A DNA stretch of 64,000 nt from Microvirga solisilvae (GTDB lineage: Bacteria > Pseudomonadota > Alphaproteobacteria > Rhizobiales > Beijerinckiaceae). The position numbers and the translations under genes were made by a program. The notes under the pieces were generated by a model. That model did no database searches. It was not told the DNA's origin and saw nothing but the letters and a program-made list of their open reading frames with translations. The stretch is taken from NCBI RefSeq assembly GCF_022808595.1, contig NZ_JAKUCN010000010.1, positions 1 through 64,000 of the forward strand. The letters run 5' to 3'. Position 1 is the first letter of the stretch. Each line of letters opens with the position of its first letter. This document shows positions 52,850-61,219 of this stretch, one piece after another.

Positions 52850-54082
52850 ATGTCCACTCCCGCCCGCATGCCCTGGGCTTTCGTTTCCGCCTTGTCCCTG
52901 ACCGTGCTGATTTCCTACGGCACGATCTTCTACGCTTTCGCCCTCTTCATCGAGCCGATGAGCCGGGACCTCGGCTGGGGCAAGTCCGAGCTGACAGCGG
53001 CCTATTCGCTGGCACTCGGCACCTCCGCCTTCTTCGCCGTTCCCGTGGGGCGGCTGATCGACCTCGGTTATGGCCGCTTGGTCATGACGGGCGGCTCGGT
53101 TCTCGCCGCCATCCTCCTGGTGCTCTGGTCGCGGGTCGAGAGCTATCCGCTCTTCGTCCTCATCTGGGCCGCCTTCGGCCTCTCCATGAGCTGCGTCTTC
53201 TACGAGCCGGGCTTCGCGGTTCTGGCGCGCAGGCTCGGCTTTCTCACCCGTCGGGGCATCACCTTCATGACCCTGGTCGGGGGCTTCGCCAGCACGCTCT
53301 TCATCCCCCTCACCCATCTGCTCATCGAATATCTCGGCTGGCGCGATGCGCTTCTGGTGCTCGCTGCCTTCAACCTCTTCATTTGCGCCGTCGTGCATGC
53401 AGTCTTCATTCCGCCGGCCCTGAAGCCGTCGCACCATCATGAGAGCGGAGAGGCCCGCCCTACCCCGGCCAATGCCCGGCGCGTGCTGCTGAAGGCGTCC
53501 TTCTGGTGCTTCGTAGCCTGCTCCGTTCTCCAGGGCCTGATCGCTGCGGGATTGCCGATCCATCTGATCCCGCTTCTCACAGAGCAGGGCTTTACTCTCG
53601 AGATGGCCGTGGTTGCGTTCTCGATCATCGGCCCGGCCCAGGTGGCAGGGCGGATGACCATGGCGCTCGGCGAGCGTGCCTTCGGTATGAAGGGAACGGG
53701 CATCGTGACCCTGGCCCTCGGCGTTCTCGCCTTCGGGCTCCTGCCCCTGCTCCCGCCCGGCTCCTGGCTGGTGGCGGCCTTCGCAATGCTGTTCGGAGCC
53801 TCCAACGGCATGATGACCATCGTCCGCGCCCTCCTGCCGCCCGAGCTGTTCGGGCGCGAGAGCTACGGCACGGTCCAGGGCATGATCGCCATGCCCGTCC
53901 GCCTGACCACGGCCGCAGCCCCCTTCCTGTTCGGGGCCCTCTGGGCGTGGTGGGGCAGTTACATGTCGGTCATGATCCTGTGCTTAGGCATGTCCTTCTG
54001 CGCGCTGGCTTTCTTCCTAGCCGTGCTTTTGTTGCAAAAGGGACGTGAAAACCCCGAAAATTCGCTTGCGTTAGGCGGCTAA
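52850..54082 (+). CDS. MFS transporter
   Basis: A 410-residue major-facilitator protein with 12 predicted helices. The loop after helix 2 reads GRLIDLGYGRLVMTGG, a variant of the family's G-x-x-x-D-R/K-x-G-R motif. It resembles the monocarboxylate/oxalate-like group (opening FVSALSLTVLISYGTIFYAFALFIEPM). It starts 20 bases after the HAD phosphatase gene and ends 54 bases before glpD. The substrate is unknown; a glycerol-derived or organic acid solute is only a guess from location. Confidence 0.88.
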   Translation: MSTPARMPWAFVSALSLTVLISYGTIFYAFALFIEPMSRDLGWGKSELTAAYSLALGTSAFFAVPVGRLIDLGYGRLVMTGGSVLAAILLVLWSRVESYPLFVLIWAAFGLSMSCVFYEPGFAVLARRLGFLTRRGITFMTLVGGFASTLFIPLTHLLIEYLGWRDALLVLAAFNLFICAVVHAVFIPPALKPSHHHESGEARPTPANARRVLLKASFWCFVACSVLQGLIAAGLPIHLIPLLTEQGFTLEMAVVAFSIIGPAQVAGRMTMALGERAFGMKGTGIVTLALGVLAFGLLPLLPPGSWLVAAFAMLFGASNGMMTIVRALLPPELFGRESYGTVQGMIAMPVRLTTAAAPFLFGALWAWWGSYMSVMILCLGMSFCALAFFLAVLLLQKGRENPENSLALGG

Positions 54083-54136
54083 AGAACTCATTTGCTCAGG
54101 GTCTCAATTGCTTGGTTTTGAAGAAAGACTCGTTCC

Positions 54137-55657
54137 GTGACGGCAGTAACTGATCTTCTCATCGTTGGCGGCGGCATCAATGGCGCGGGCATCGCGCGCG
54201 ATGCGGTGGGCCGGGGCCTCTCCGTGGTGCTCTGCGAGCAGGGCGATCTGGCGGGCTACACCTCCTCCGCCTCGACCAAGCTGATCCATGGCGGCCTGCG
54301 CTACCTGGAATATTACGAGTTCCGTCTGGTCCGCGAGGCCTTGTTCGAGCGCGAGCGCCTGCTCAATTCCGCGCCGCACATCATCTGGCCGCTGCGCTTC
54401 ATCCTGCCGCACGAGAAGGGCATCCGCCCGGCCTGGTTCGTACGCCTCGGCCTCTTCCTCTACGACCATCTCGCGCCGCGCAAGAAGCTGCCGGGCACGG
54501 AGACGATCAAGCTCACCAAGCACCCGGCCGGCGAAGGCCTGAAGCCCGGCTTCGACACCGCCTTCGTCTATTCCGATTGCTGGGTCGAGGACAGCCGCAT
54601 GGTGGCGCTGAACGCTCTCGACGCCTTCGAGAAGGGCGCCGACATCCGCGTGCGCACCAAGCTGACGTCCGCCCGCCGCGAAGGCAAGATCTGGGTCGCG
54701 ACGCTTCAGAACACCGAGACCGGCGAGACGCAGGACGTGCGCGCCAAGGTGATCGTCAATGCGGGCGGCCCCTTCGTGGCCGACGTTCTCAATGCCAAGC
54801 TCGGCCTCAACACCACGAAGAACGTGCGCCTCGTGAAGGGCAGCCACATCGTCGTGCCGAAGCTCTTCGACACGGAGCAGGCCTTCATCCTGCAGAACAC
54901 GGACAAGCGCATCGTGTTCGCGATCCCCTACCAGGAGAAGTTCACGCTTATCGGCACCACCGACATCCCGGTCGAGTCCGTGCCGGACAAGAAGGTGGAG
55001 ATCAGCGCCGACGAGGTGCAGTACCTCTGCAACATCGTGAACCACTTCTTCAAGAAGCAGGTCACGCCGGCGGAAGTGGTGTGGAGCTACTCGGGCGTGC
55101 GCCCGCTCTTCGACGACGGCTCGTCGAACGCCTCCGCCGTGACCCGCGACTACGTGTTCGACATGGACGCGCCGGAAGGACAGGCGCCGGTCCTGTCGAT
55201 CTTCGGCGGCAAGATCACCACCTTCCGCAAGCTCTCGGAGCACGCGCTCGAAGAGCTGAAGGCCTATTTCCCGGACATGAAAGGCTCTTGGACGGAAGCC
55301 GCCAAGATGCCGGGCGGCGACATCATCGACGCTGACTTCGACAAATTCCTCAAGACCGTGCGCCAGCGCTGGGCGTTCCTGCCCGAGCAGATGTCCTACC
55401 GTCTGTCGCGCGCCTATGGCACGCGCATCCTGGAACTGCTGGGCGATGCCAAGTCGATGGCCGATCTCGGAGAGGATTTTGGCGCGGGCCTGACGGCTGC
55501 GGAGATCAACTATCTCATGCGCCACGAATGGGCGCGCACGGCGGAAGACGTCCTGTGGCGCCGCTCCAAGCTCGGCCTCCACGTTCCGGCTGGCGCTGCG
55601 GCCAAGATTGATGCTTACATGGCCACGCAAAAGGCAGCATCGATCGCAGCACAATAA
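54137..55657 (+). CDS. glpD: glycerol-3-phosphate dehydrogenase (FAD, aerobic)
   Basis: A 506-residue membrane-associated flavoenzyme that oxidises glycerol-3-phosphate to dihydroxyacetone phosphate and feeds electrons to the quinone pool. The FAD-binding LLIVGGGINGAGIARDAVGRG (dinucleotide fold) is at residues ~7-27. It is followed by TSSASTKLIHGGLRYLEYYEFRLVREAL. A later YSGVRPLFDDG block and a C-terminal helical cap (about 390-500) complete the fold. The start is a GTG at 54137. glpK follows after 18 bases, so they form an operon for glycerol use. No glpF or glpR is present in the window. Confidence 0.96.
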   Translation: MTAVTDLLIVGGGINGAGIARDAVGRGLSVVLCEQGDLAGYTSSASTKLIHGGLRYLEYYEFRLVREALFERERLLNSAPHIIWPLRFILPHEKGIRPAWFVRLGLFLYDHLAPRKKLPGTETIKLTKHPAGEGLKPGFDTAFVYSDCWVEDSRMVALNALDAFEKGADIRVRTKLTSARREGKIWVATLQNTETGETQDVRAKVIVNAGGPFVADVLNAKLGLNTTKNVRLVKGSHIVVPKLFDTEQAFILQNTDKRIVFAIPYQEKFTLIGTTDIPVESVPDKKVEISADEVQYLCNIVNHFFKKQVTPAEVVWSYSGVRPLFDDGSSNASAVTRDYVFDMDAPEGQAPVLSIFGGKITTFRKLSEHALEELKAYFPDMKGSWTEAAKMPGGDIIDADFDKFLKTVRQRWAFLPEQMSYRLSRAYGTRILELLGDAKSMADLGEDFGAGLTAAEINYLMRHEWARTAEDVLWRRSKLGLHVPAGAAAKIDAYMATQKAASIAAQ

Positions 55658-55675
55658 GAACGTCAGGGAGAGATC

Positions 55676-57172
55676 ATGGCCACCTATGTCGGCGCTATCG
55701 ACCAGGGCACGACGAGCTCGCGCTTCATCGTATTCGACAAGGCGGGCAACATCGTCTCCGTCGGACAGAAAGAGCACGAACAGATCTATCCCAAGCCCGG
55801 CTATGTGGAGCACGATCCGCTCGAGATCTGGGCCAACACGCAAAGCGTGATCCAGGACGCGCTGGCGAAGAAGGGCCTGAAGCCTCAGGACCTCGCCGCC
55901 ATCGGCATCACCAACCAGCGTGAAACCACGCTGATCTGGGACCGTCGCACCGGCAAACCGCTCCACAACGCGCTCGTCTGGCAGGACACCCGCGTCGACG
56001 CCATCGTGGACGAGTTCGCGAAGGACGGCGGCCATGATCGCCTTCGTGCCAAGACGGGTCTTCCGCTCGCGAGCTACTTCTCCGGCCTGAAGCTGCGTTG
56101 GCTGCTCGACAACGTCCCCGGCGCCCGCGAAAAGGCGGAAGCCGGCGACGTGCTGTTCGGCAATATCGACACCTGGCTCGTCTGGAACCTGACGGGCGGC
56201 GTCAACGACGGTTGCCACATCACCGATGTGACCAATGCCAGTCGCACGCAGCTCATGAATCTGGGCACCCTCGATTGGGACGATGAAATCCTTCGTCTCT
56301 TCGACATCCCCCGCGCCTGCCTGCCGGCGATCAAGTCGTCGAGCGAGGTCTACGGCATCGCCAAGGGCAATCTGGCGGGAGTGCCGATCGCCGGCATTCT
56401 CGGCGACCAGCAGGCAGCCCTCGTCGGCCAGGCCTGCTTCCATCCGGGCGAGGCCAAGAACACCTATGGCACCGGCTGCTTCATGCTCATGAACACCGGC
56501 GAGACGCCCTACCCGTCCAAGTGCGGCCTGCTCACGACCATGGGCTACAAGTTCGGCGATGCGAAACCGGTCTATGCACTCGAAGGCTCCATCGCGATCG
56601 CAGGCGCTCTCGTGCAATGGATGCGCGACAATCTCGGGATCATCCAGGCAAGCCACAAGATCGAGACCCTGGCGCGCAGCGTCGAGGACAATGGCGGCGT
56701 CACCATCGTGCCGGCCTTCTCAGGACTCTATGCGCCACACTGGAACTCTCATGCCCGCGGTCTGATCGGCGGTCTCACGCGCTATGCCACCAAGGCCCAC
56801 ATCGCCCGCGCGGCGCTCGAGGCCACGGCCTTCCAGACCCGCGAAGTGCTGCAGGCCATGGCGAAGGACACTGGCATTGCGGTCAAGGAGCTGCGCACCG
56901 ATGGCGGCATGGTGGTCAACGAACTGCTCATGCAGTTTCAGGCCGACATTCTCGACGTGCCCGTGGTGCGCCCGAAGGTGATCGAGACGACAGCTCTCGG
57001 CGCCGCCTATGCGGCGGGCCTCGCCGTCGGCTTCTGGGCGAACACGGACGAACTCGTGCGCAACTGGTCCATCGACAAGCGCTGGACCCCCGCCATGGAA
57101 GCAAGCCGCCGCAGCAGCCTCAACGCGGAATGGGACAAGGCCGTCTCACGCTCCCTCGACTGGGCGGACTAA
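55676..57172 (+). CDS. glpK: glycerol kinase
   Basis: A 498-residue FGGY-family kinase that phosphorylates glycerol to glycerol-3-phosphate. It opens with [18 protein letters not shown] (phosphate-binding loop). The sequence shows [22 protein letters not shown], the [15 protein letters not shown] and [15 protein letters not shown] blocks, and [22 protein letters not shown]. Length is standard. CAGGGAGAG lies before the ATG. Transcription ends at a hairpin 7 bases past the stop. Confidence 0.97.
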   Translation: MATYVGAIDQGTTSSRFIVFDKAGNIVSVGQKEHEQIYPKPGYVEHDPLEIWANTQSVIQDALAKKGLKPQDLAAIGITNQRETTLIWDRRTGKPLHNALVWQDTRVDAIVDEFAKDGGHDRLRAKTGLPLASYFSGLKLRWLLDNVPGAREKAEAGDVLFGNIDTWLVWNLTGGVNDGCHITDVTNASRTQLMNLGTLDWDDEILRLFDIPRACLPAIKSSSEVYGIAKGNLAGVPIAGILGDQQAALVGQACFHPGEAKNTYGTGCFMLMNTGETPYPSKCGLLTTMGYKFGDAKPVYALEGSIAIAGALVQWMRDNLGIIQASHKIETLARSVEDNGGVTIVPAFSGLYAPHWNSHARGLIGGLTRYATKAHIARAALEATAFQTREVLQAMAKDTGIAVKELRTDGGMVVNELLMQFQADILDVPVVRPKVIETTALGAAYAAGLAVGFWANTDELVRNWSIDKRWTPAMEASRRSSLNAEWDKAVSRSLDWAD

Positions 57173-57178
57173 AAGAAG

Positions 57179-57204
57179 AAAGGCGGCTCAGGGCCGCCTT
57201 TTCT
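57179..57204. terminator. bidirectional terminator of glpK and the HIT gene
   Basis: A 9-bp stem AAAGGCGGC/GCCGCCTTT with a 5-base loop has T runs in both orientations. Confidence 0.88.
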
Positions 57205-57213
57205 CAATCCCGA

Positions 57214-57636
57214 TCAGACTTTGAAGGCCGCTCGGATCTTCTCGGCGAACCCCGCCAAAGCGTCATTGGGCGCCATCTCGCCCGTATGGGGCTTGAGCGG
57301 CACGCCCTCGAAACGCGGAATGACATGGAAATGCAGGTGGAACACCACCTGCCCGCCCGCGCTCTCGTTGAACTGCTGGATCGTGAGACCATCGGCAGAG
57401 AACGCATCCTTCGCAGCCCGCGCCACCACCTGAACCGCCTTCGAGAGTTCAGCGAGATCCTCGGGCTTCACATCCAGGATATTGCGGGCCTTCGCCTTGG
57501 GGATGACCAGCACATGGCCGTCGCCACGGGGCATGATGTCCATGAAGGCCAGGGCATGCTCGGTCTCATAGACCTTGTGGCACGGCAACTCGCCTTTCAG
57601 GATTTTTGCGAACACATTGTTGTCGTCGTAGGTCAT
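57214..57636 (-). CDS. HIT-family nucleotide-binding hydrolase
   Basis: The 140-residue protein has the HIT signature with H100-x-H102-x-H104 in VVFHLHFHVIPRF; the middle or last His is the nucleophile in this family. The N-terminal part (NVFAKILKGELPCHKVYETE) and HVLVIPKAKARNI are typical of the Hint/PKCI branch. That branch cleaves nucleoside phosphoramidates or dinucleotides. GAGGG lies upstream of the ATG. It converges on glpK. Confidence 0.92.
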   Translation of the reverse strand: MTYDDNNVFAKILKGELPCHKVYETEHALAFMDIMPRGDGHVLVIPKAKARNILDVKPEDLAELSKAVQVVARAAKDAFSADGLTIQQFNESAGGQVVFHLHFHVIPRFEGVPLKPHTGEMAPNDALAGFAEKIRAAFKV

Positions 57637-58202
57637 TCCGCCCTCTCATGAACATGGCTCGGGGCATTCATACACCGGCTCATCCAGGCAATCACTCCCG
57701 CGCGGCATGTCTGTGCAGCCTGAGCTCATGATTTCACAGGAAGAGCATCCGTCAGGGGCAATTTCAGGTTTCAGTCAATCACGAGAGCGGCAATGCAATT
57801 ACCGAGTCTAACCTGAACCGGCTTATTGTCGCATCATGTCGTTCTCTGAATATTGCGGCTGCATCATTCTTATTTATGCGATGCCATAGACAGTCGAGAG
57901 ACTTGCGGAAAGCCCCTCAAGACTCAGGCGACGCTCAATAAGACGCCTGTAAACATGCTAACTTCTTAAATATAATCATCCATACCTTCCGATTTCCAAC
58001 GCGTCTGATGCCGCCATTATTCACGTTTCTAAGGAGCAAGTCTTGGCCATTATTTGGCCACGGATGCCAAAGCTGAGACGGCCTCTTATCTTCGTCATCT
58101 TTTTCATGGATTTTTTTGCAAAGGTTCCCACCTCCCCTTCGGAACCATCGAATTTGCGAGCGGTTGTTCAAGCACGAACATCATTGATCAAGGAGGCATA
58201 AG
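57637..58202. other. 566-base gap, relatively AT-rich
   Basis: This stretch between the HIT gene and the KGG-protein gene has a visibly lower GC content than its surroundings. It contains one EcfG-type promoter near its right end (58141-58165). I see no convincing gene, RNA or repeat in the rest. Open frames here lack ribosome sites and plausible composition. Confidence 0.5.
58141..58165 (+). promoter_or_regulatory. EcfG-type stress promoter of the KGG-protein gene
   Basis: GGAAC (58141-58145), 16 bases, then GGTT (58162-58165). The -10 element differs from CGTT at one base. The gene starts 37 bases downstream. Confidence 0.6.
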
Positions 58203-58397
58203 ATGGCGCCAAGTAGTTCCACTTCTAAGCGCGGTTTCGCGTCCATGGATTCGGATCGCCAACGCGAAATTGCAAGCAAAGGCGGCAAGAGTGTTCCCGC
58301 AGAGAAGCGTTCTTTCTCGCAGGATCGAGAACTCGCCTCCGAAGCCGGCCGCAAGGGCGGACAGGCCTCAGGCAATACTCGCGGCAATCAGGAATAA
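58203..58397 (+). CDS. KGG-repeat stress-induced small protein
   Basis: This 64-residue hydrophilic protein has the KGG stress-protein motif twice (ASKGGKS and EAGRKGGQASGN), with SMDSDRQREIASKGG as its core. It resembles conidiation-10 and GsiB-like proteins that accumulate under desiccation or starvation. No catalytic site is expected; it is probably disordered. An EcfG-type promoter upstream and an intrinsic terminator downstream make it a single-gene unit of the general stress response. AAGGAGG is present 8 bases before the ATG. Confidence 0.87.
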   Translation: MAPSSSTSKRGFASMDSDRQREIASKGGKSVPAEKRSFSQDRELASEAGRKGGQASGNTRGNQE

Positions 58398-58419
58398 TCG
58401 GGCATTCCCCGATTTGGGA

Positions 58420-58446
58420 AAAGGGGCCGTTCGACGGCCCCTTTCT
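58420..58446 (+). terminator. terminator of the KGG-protein gene
   Basis: A perfect 11-bp stem AAAGGGGCCGT/ACGGCCCCTTT with a 3-base loop is followed by CTTCT. It could also act for the convergent gene. Confidence 0.8.
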
Positions 58447-58469
58447 TCTGTCTGGTAGAGAGAGAAGTA

Positions 58470-59018
58470 TCAGAAGCTGAAATGCCGCTCCGGCCCGTTG
58501 AAGGCCTCGACAATGGCATCCATCGAACCACCCCTGATCCCAGTCACAGCCCGGAATTCCAACAAATCGGGCACTGGGAAGACGATAGTGCCGAGTTCCA
58601 TCTGCCGCCCTAGTTCCCCAGCCAGGGCCGACAGAAGATCGAGCGGTGAGATGCAGAGGATAGCGGAGGCTTCTCGTGCTACCTCTATGTCGTTCCGGCG
58701 CGTCGCCCCGACCAGGGCCATCAGGCAATATTCATCGAGGCTCCCTTGCCGGGACCGCAGCGGCCGATGGCCGAAAGCCCTTCCCCGTTGCCGCGTGAGA
58801 GCAAAGGCCAGAAGCAGCACATCCGACACGATGCCCTTGGCCGCGGTTGGAGCCACATAGGAAGACAAGCTTTGCTCAGGACCATCCAGGAGAGCGAGAT
58901 CATATTGATCGTCGAGGCTTCCGATCGAGCGGAACACATCGATGACCGGCACGGCACTGGGATGGAAAAGAACGGCAACGGGATCGTGCGCAATCGGGAT
59001 TAAGGATAGTTCGGTCAT
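58470..59018 (-). CDS. uncharacterised protein downstream of an EcfG promoter
   Basis: I do not recognise this 182-residue protein. It begins MTELSLIPIAHDPVAVLFHP and has several hydrophobic but short strands (VLLLAFALTRQRG, AILCISPLDLLSAL). No signal peptide or clear catalytic motif is visible. It starts 31 bases after the 78-residue gene at 59050-59286 and probably shares its EcfG-dependent transcript. The codon before the ATG is a TTG, which does not change the picture. The ribosome site is weak, which fits coupling to the upstream gene. Confidence 0.6.
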   Translation of the reverse strand: MTELSLIPIAHDPVAVLFHPSAVPVIDVFRSIGSLDDQYDLALLDGPEQSLSSYVAPTAAKGIVSDVLLLAFALTRQRGRAFGHRPLRSRQGSLDEYCLMALVGATRRNDIEVAREASAILCISPLDLLSALAGELGRQMELGTIVFPVPDLLEFRAVTGIRGGSMDAIVEAFNGPERHFSF

Positions 59019-59049
59019 CAATCAAACAAACCTGAAATGATAGGAACTC

Positions 59050-59286
59050 TTACAGATTCCGTTGAACGGGAGCGCTGACGCCACGCGACCAAGCCTGCAC
59101 TACCAGATGCCGCCGCAGCATCAGAGGGCATGTCACCTCGTCCTGCTGGCAGGTCGAGACGATCCCACTCAGCATCCAAGCCATATTCTGCTTCTCATGC
59201 GGCGAAGAACTCGAAGCGAGCCGCGAAAACTCGTCCGGCAACTCCTCCTGGCACAGGGCCGCATCCAATTCGTTCGTGGCAGTCAT
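59050..59286 (-). CDS. small EcfG-controlled protein, uncharacterised
   Basis: The 78-residue protein (MTATNELDAALCQEELPDEF...) is soluble and mostly helical. It has a central SPHEKQNMAWMLSGIVSTCQQ segment and three cysteines. I recognise no family. It is judged real because the ATG at 59286 has an excellent GCGGAGGCGA site and a perfect EcfG promoter ends 30 bases upstream. It leads into the uncharacterised 182-residue gene. Confidence 0.6.
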   Translation of the reverse strand: MTATNELDAALCQEELPDEFSRLASSSSPHEKQNMAWMLSGIVSTCQQDEVTCPLMLRRHLVVQAWSRGVSAPVQRNL

Positions 59287-59315
59287 CGTCGCCTCCGCAT
59301 CATTCTTGGCTTGGC

Positions 59316-59340
59316 AACGTGCCCAGAACGGCCCGGTTCC
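59316..59340 (-). promoter_or_regulatory. EcfG-type stress promoter of the 78-residue gene
   Basis: On the minus strand GGAAC (complement of 59336-59340), 16 bases, then CGTT (complement of 59316-59319). It exactly fits the consensus. Confidence 0.72.
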
Positions 59341-59406
59341 TCCACTTGGGGAAACTTCGTCCACATCTACCCAGGAAACGCTTTCGAATTTCGATGAAAA
59401 TATTTT

Positions 59407-59431
59407 GGAACCCCCTCCTGCGCTGGGCGTT
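59407..59431 (+). promoter_or_regulatory. EcfG-type stress promoter of small RNA B
   Basis: GGAAC (59407-59411), 16 bases, then CGTT (59428-59431). No open reading frame follows; a hairpin terminator ends the stretch about 80 bases later. Confidence 0.68.
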
Positions 59432-59437
59432 ATGTCA

Positions 59438-59510
59438 GCAACCGGTTCGAATGCCCCCTTGAGCCGGCACCTTACAGGGCGCAGTCATTCGTGGCTGCGC
59501 CTTTTGTTTT
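59438..59510 (+). ncRNA. candidate stress-induced small RNA B (GsrN-like)
   Basis: The predicted transcript is about 73 nt and runs from an EcfG promoter to an intrinsic terminator. The 5' hairpin pairs CCGGTTC (59442-59448) with GAGCCGG (59461-59467) and exposes a C-rich loop holding GCCCCC. The terminator stem is GGCGCAG/CTGCGCC (59478-59484 and 59495-59501), followed by TTTTGTTTT. It shares CCCCTTG and GCCGGCACCTT with small RNA A, 1.8 kb away. The role is inferred: base pairing of the C-rich loop with G-rich mRNA leaders, as known for sigma-T-dependent GsrN in Caulobacter. The exact 5' end is estimated. Confidence 0.6.
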
Positions 59511-59588
59511 GGCTATCCCCTCTTGCCCATGAAAAACGGCGCCCCGGCAGAACCGGGACGCCGCAGATCGGCAGATAAAGTGTGCCTC

Positions 59589-60314
59589 TTACTGCTTGGG
59601 AGCAGTCGTCGTGGTGCCGGTCGTGCCGGCATTAGAACGATTTGCGTTGTCATCGCCGTTCTGCCTGAAAGCGGGAGCCGCCTGCAGTTCAGCCTTGGTC
59701 ATGCGAAGAACCACACGCTCCGGCTGATTATCCGAAGCCGAGGCGGCGGTGTTGCCAGCCGACATGTTCGTGGAACCGGCGGTCGTATTGCCTGTGGCAG
59801 TCGAGCCGGTGGTCGTTACATTGCTATTGCTGTTGCCGCTATTGCTGCGATCCATGGCATTCGCCTGCTGGGCAGTGGCAAATTCCAGGGAGTTGAACGG
59901 AACGGCCACGTCCTTTTCGCCGATACCAAGGAAGCCGCCGACGCCAACTACGGCGGCCATGACCTGACCGTTGCGATCCACGATAACATCGTTGATGTCA
60001 CCGATGGATTCATTGTTCGTGCTGACGACGCGGGTGCCGATGAGATCGGAAGCCATCATCTGGCCCTGCTGCATCTGGGTCATGAACTGGCCCTGAGTAC
60101 CGCCGCTCTGGCTCATAGTCGTCGAACTTGAGGAAGAACCCATCGACGGAGCGCTGGAAGCACCGGGCTGCATGGCTGGCGAACCCGAGGTAGCGGCCCC
60201 CGAGCCCGATGCCGTCGGGCGGTCGGTGGGAGCGGAAGGCGAGGTTTGAGCGAGGGCGGGCGCAGCCGCGAAAGCCGTCACGACAAGGCAAGCCGCCATA
60301 TGCTTCTTCAGCAT
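59589..60314 (-). CDS. secreted PRC-barrel protein with Ser/Gly/Thr-rich linkers
   Basis: The 241-residue protein has a signal peptide (about 1-22, ending APALAQ) and a low-complexity Ser/Gly/Met linker. One PRC-barrel domain follows (about residues 86-145: MASDLIGTRVVSTNNESIGD, DVIVDRNGQVMAAVVGVGGF). A second low-complexity Asn/Thr/Ser linker follows. The final segment resembles the closing part of PRC proteins (RVVLRMTKAELQAAPAF). Such proteins are common stress-induced envelope proteins in Rhizobiales, with unknown ligand. AAGGAG precedes the ATG, and a perfect EcfG promoter lies 59 bases upstream. Confidence 0.85.
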   Translation of the reverse strand: MLKKHMAACLVVTAFAAAPALAQTSPSAPTDRPTASGSGAATSGSPAMQPGASSAPSMGSSSSSTTMSQSGGTQGQFMTQMQQGQMMASDLIGTRVVSTNNESIGDINDVIVDRNGQVMAAVVGVGGFLGIGEKDVAVPFNSLEFATAQQANAMDRSNSGNSNSNVTTTGSTATGNTTAGSTNMSAGNTAASASDNQPERVVLRMTKAELQAAPAFRQNGDDNANRSNAGTTGTTTTAPKQ

Positions 60315-60372
60315 CGGATTTTCTCCTTCATGTCTTTAGAATCGCGAAGTGCGCCAAATCGCGCTGAGATTA

Positions 60373-60397
60373 AACGCGCCAAACAATTGGACGTTCC
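60373..60397 (-). promoter_or_regulatory. EcfG-type stress promoter of the PRC-barrel gene
   Basis: On the minus strand GGAAC (complement of 60393-60397), 16 bases, then CGTT (complement of 60373-60376). The start codon lies 58 bases downstream. Confidence 0.75.
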
Positions 60398-60564
60398 AGT
60401 TTTTCAGGCCACTTCATAGATTAGTGATGATGCGCTTAAAAAATACATCTAGGATGAATACTTATTCATATACGCTCAAACGAGCACTCCAATCATGGAT
60501 TAGACACATCACACTAAGCATAAACCTATAGCCCTCTCATCAACTCTGAGACGTGAGGCACTCT

Positions 60565-61086
60565 CTACGAAACAGAATGCCCTAAAGAAGCAAGACACAT
60601 GCTCGGCATCCTGCCTTTGGCGGCACTTGCCAAGGGGCTGACGTCGTCAAGACAACCTACCGGGGGCTGGCGCTTGATCTTCCGCGGCTCCTCACTGCCT
60701 TCGCGCGTAATCACGGGAGGATGCTGAACGGCAGGGCTGTAGGCATCTTCCTTCACCGTCAGGACAGGAAGCTCCGTATTCTTGGAGATCGTCGTCACGC
60801 CAGAGCCCGGATCAGCCCGGTAGAGGACCTCGCCATTGCTGTCCCGAAGGATGACTGTGGCGCGGGAAAGACCGACGATCTCGACGATGGAAATGCTGGC
60901 CGGATGCTCGGCCGGCTTCGAAACTGCCAGACGGTCCCCTTTGGATGCGATACGATCCTGCAGCAAAGCATTCTTGAAGGCCTGGGAAAGCTGCGAAGCA
61001 TCAATCCCCGAATCCGCGAAAGCGATGCCCCCGGCAAGCAGGGCGGCCCCGGTCAAAACACACAATCTGGTGGCACTGAGGAGCAT
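60565..61086 (-). CDS. secreted stress-regulated protein, uncharacterised
   Basis: The 173-residue product has a signal peptide (about 1-24, ending GIAFA). A small beta-rich region (SISIVEIVGLSRATVILRDSNGEVLYRADP, then NTELPVLTV) and a Pro/Lys/Arg-rich tail with two cysteines follow. Similar proteins occur in Methylobacteriaceae-like genomes as hypothetical proteins. AGGAGG lies 7 bases before the ATG, and a perfect EcfG promoter ends 40 bases upstream. The function is unknown; a periplasmic stress role is inferred from the promoter only. Confidence 0.75.
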   Translation of the reverse strand: MLLSATRLCVLTGAALLAGGIAFADSGIDASQLSQAFKNALLQDRIASKGDRLAVSKPAEHPASISIVEIVGLSRATVILRDSNGEVLYRADPGSGVTTISKNTELPVLTVKEDAYSPAVQHPPVITREGSEEPRKIKRQPPVGCLDDVSPLASAAKGRMPSMCLASLGHSVS

Positions 61087-61125
61087 CGCCGCCTCCTGGA
61101 TCCTAGCTGAACCATTCGAGACAAC

Positions 61126-61150
61126 AACGCGACCCTATCTGTGAGGTTCC
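61126..61150 (-). promoter_or_regulatory. EcfG-type stress promoter of the 173-residue secreted-protein gene
   Basis: On the minus strand GGAAC (complement of 61146-61150), 16 bases, then CGTT (complement of 61126-61129). Confidence 0.75.
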
Positions 61151-61187
61151 TGGCCTCCCACGAGAGGATATTCCAAGAAAAAAGGTG

Positions 61188-61213
61188 GGAACCTTTATTT
61201 TCCAAGCGGCGTT
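61188..61213 (+). promoter_or_regulatory. EcfG-type stress promoter of small RNA A
   Basis: GGAAC (61188-61192), 17 bases, then CGTT (61210-61213). It points into a gene-free stretch that ends in a strong terminator. Confidence 0.7.
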
Positions 61214-61219
61214 CTAAAA

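Noticed and set aside
54104-56656. An 850-codon open frame on the minus strand opposite glpD and glpK
   Set aside because: It is antisense to two well-supported genes. Such long shadow frames arise from high GC at third positions, and its product lacks any family feature and is rich in Arg, His and Val.
57935-58171. A 78-codon minus-strand frame in the AT-rich gap
   Set aside because: There is no ribosome site, its composition is unlike its neighbours, and its start would lie on top of the EcfG promoter of the KGG gene.
59043-59063. GGAAC followed by CGTT resembling an EcfG promoter
   Set aside because: The spacer is only 12 bases instead of 16 or 17, and it points into the antisense side of a gene.
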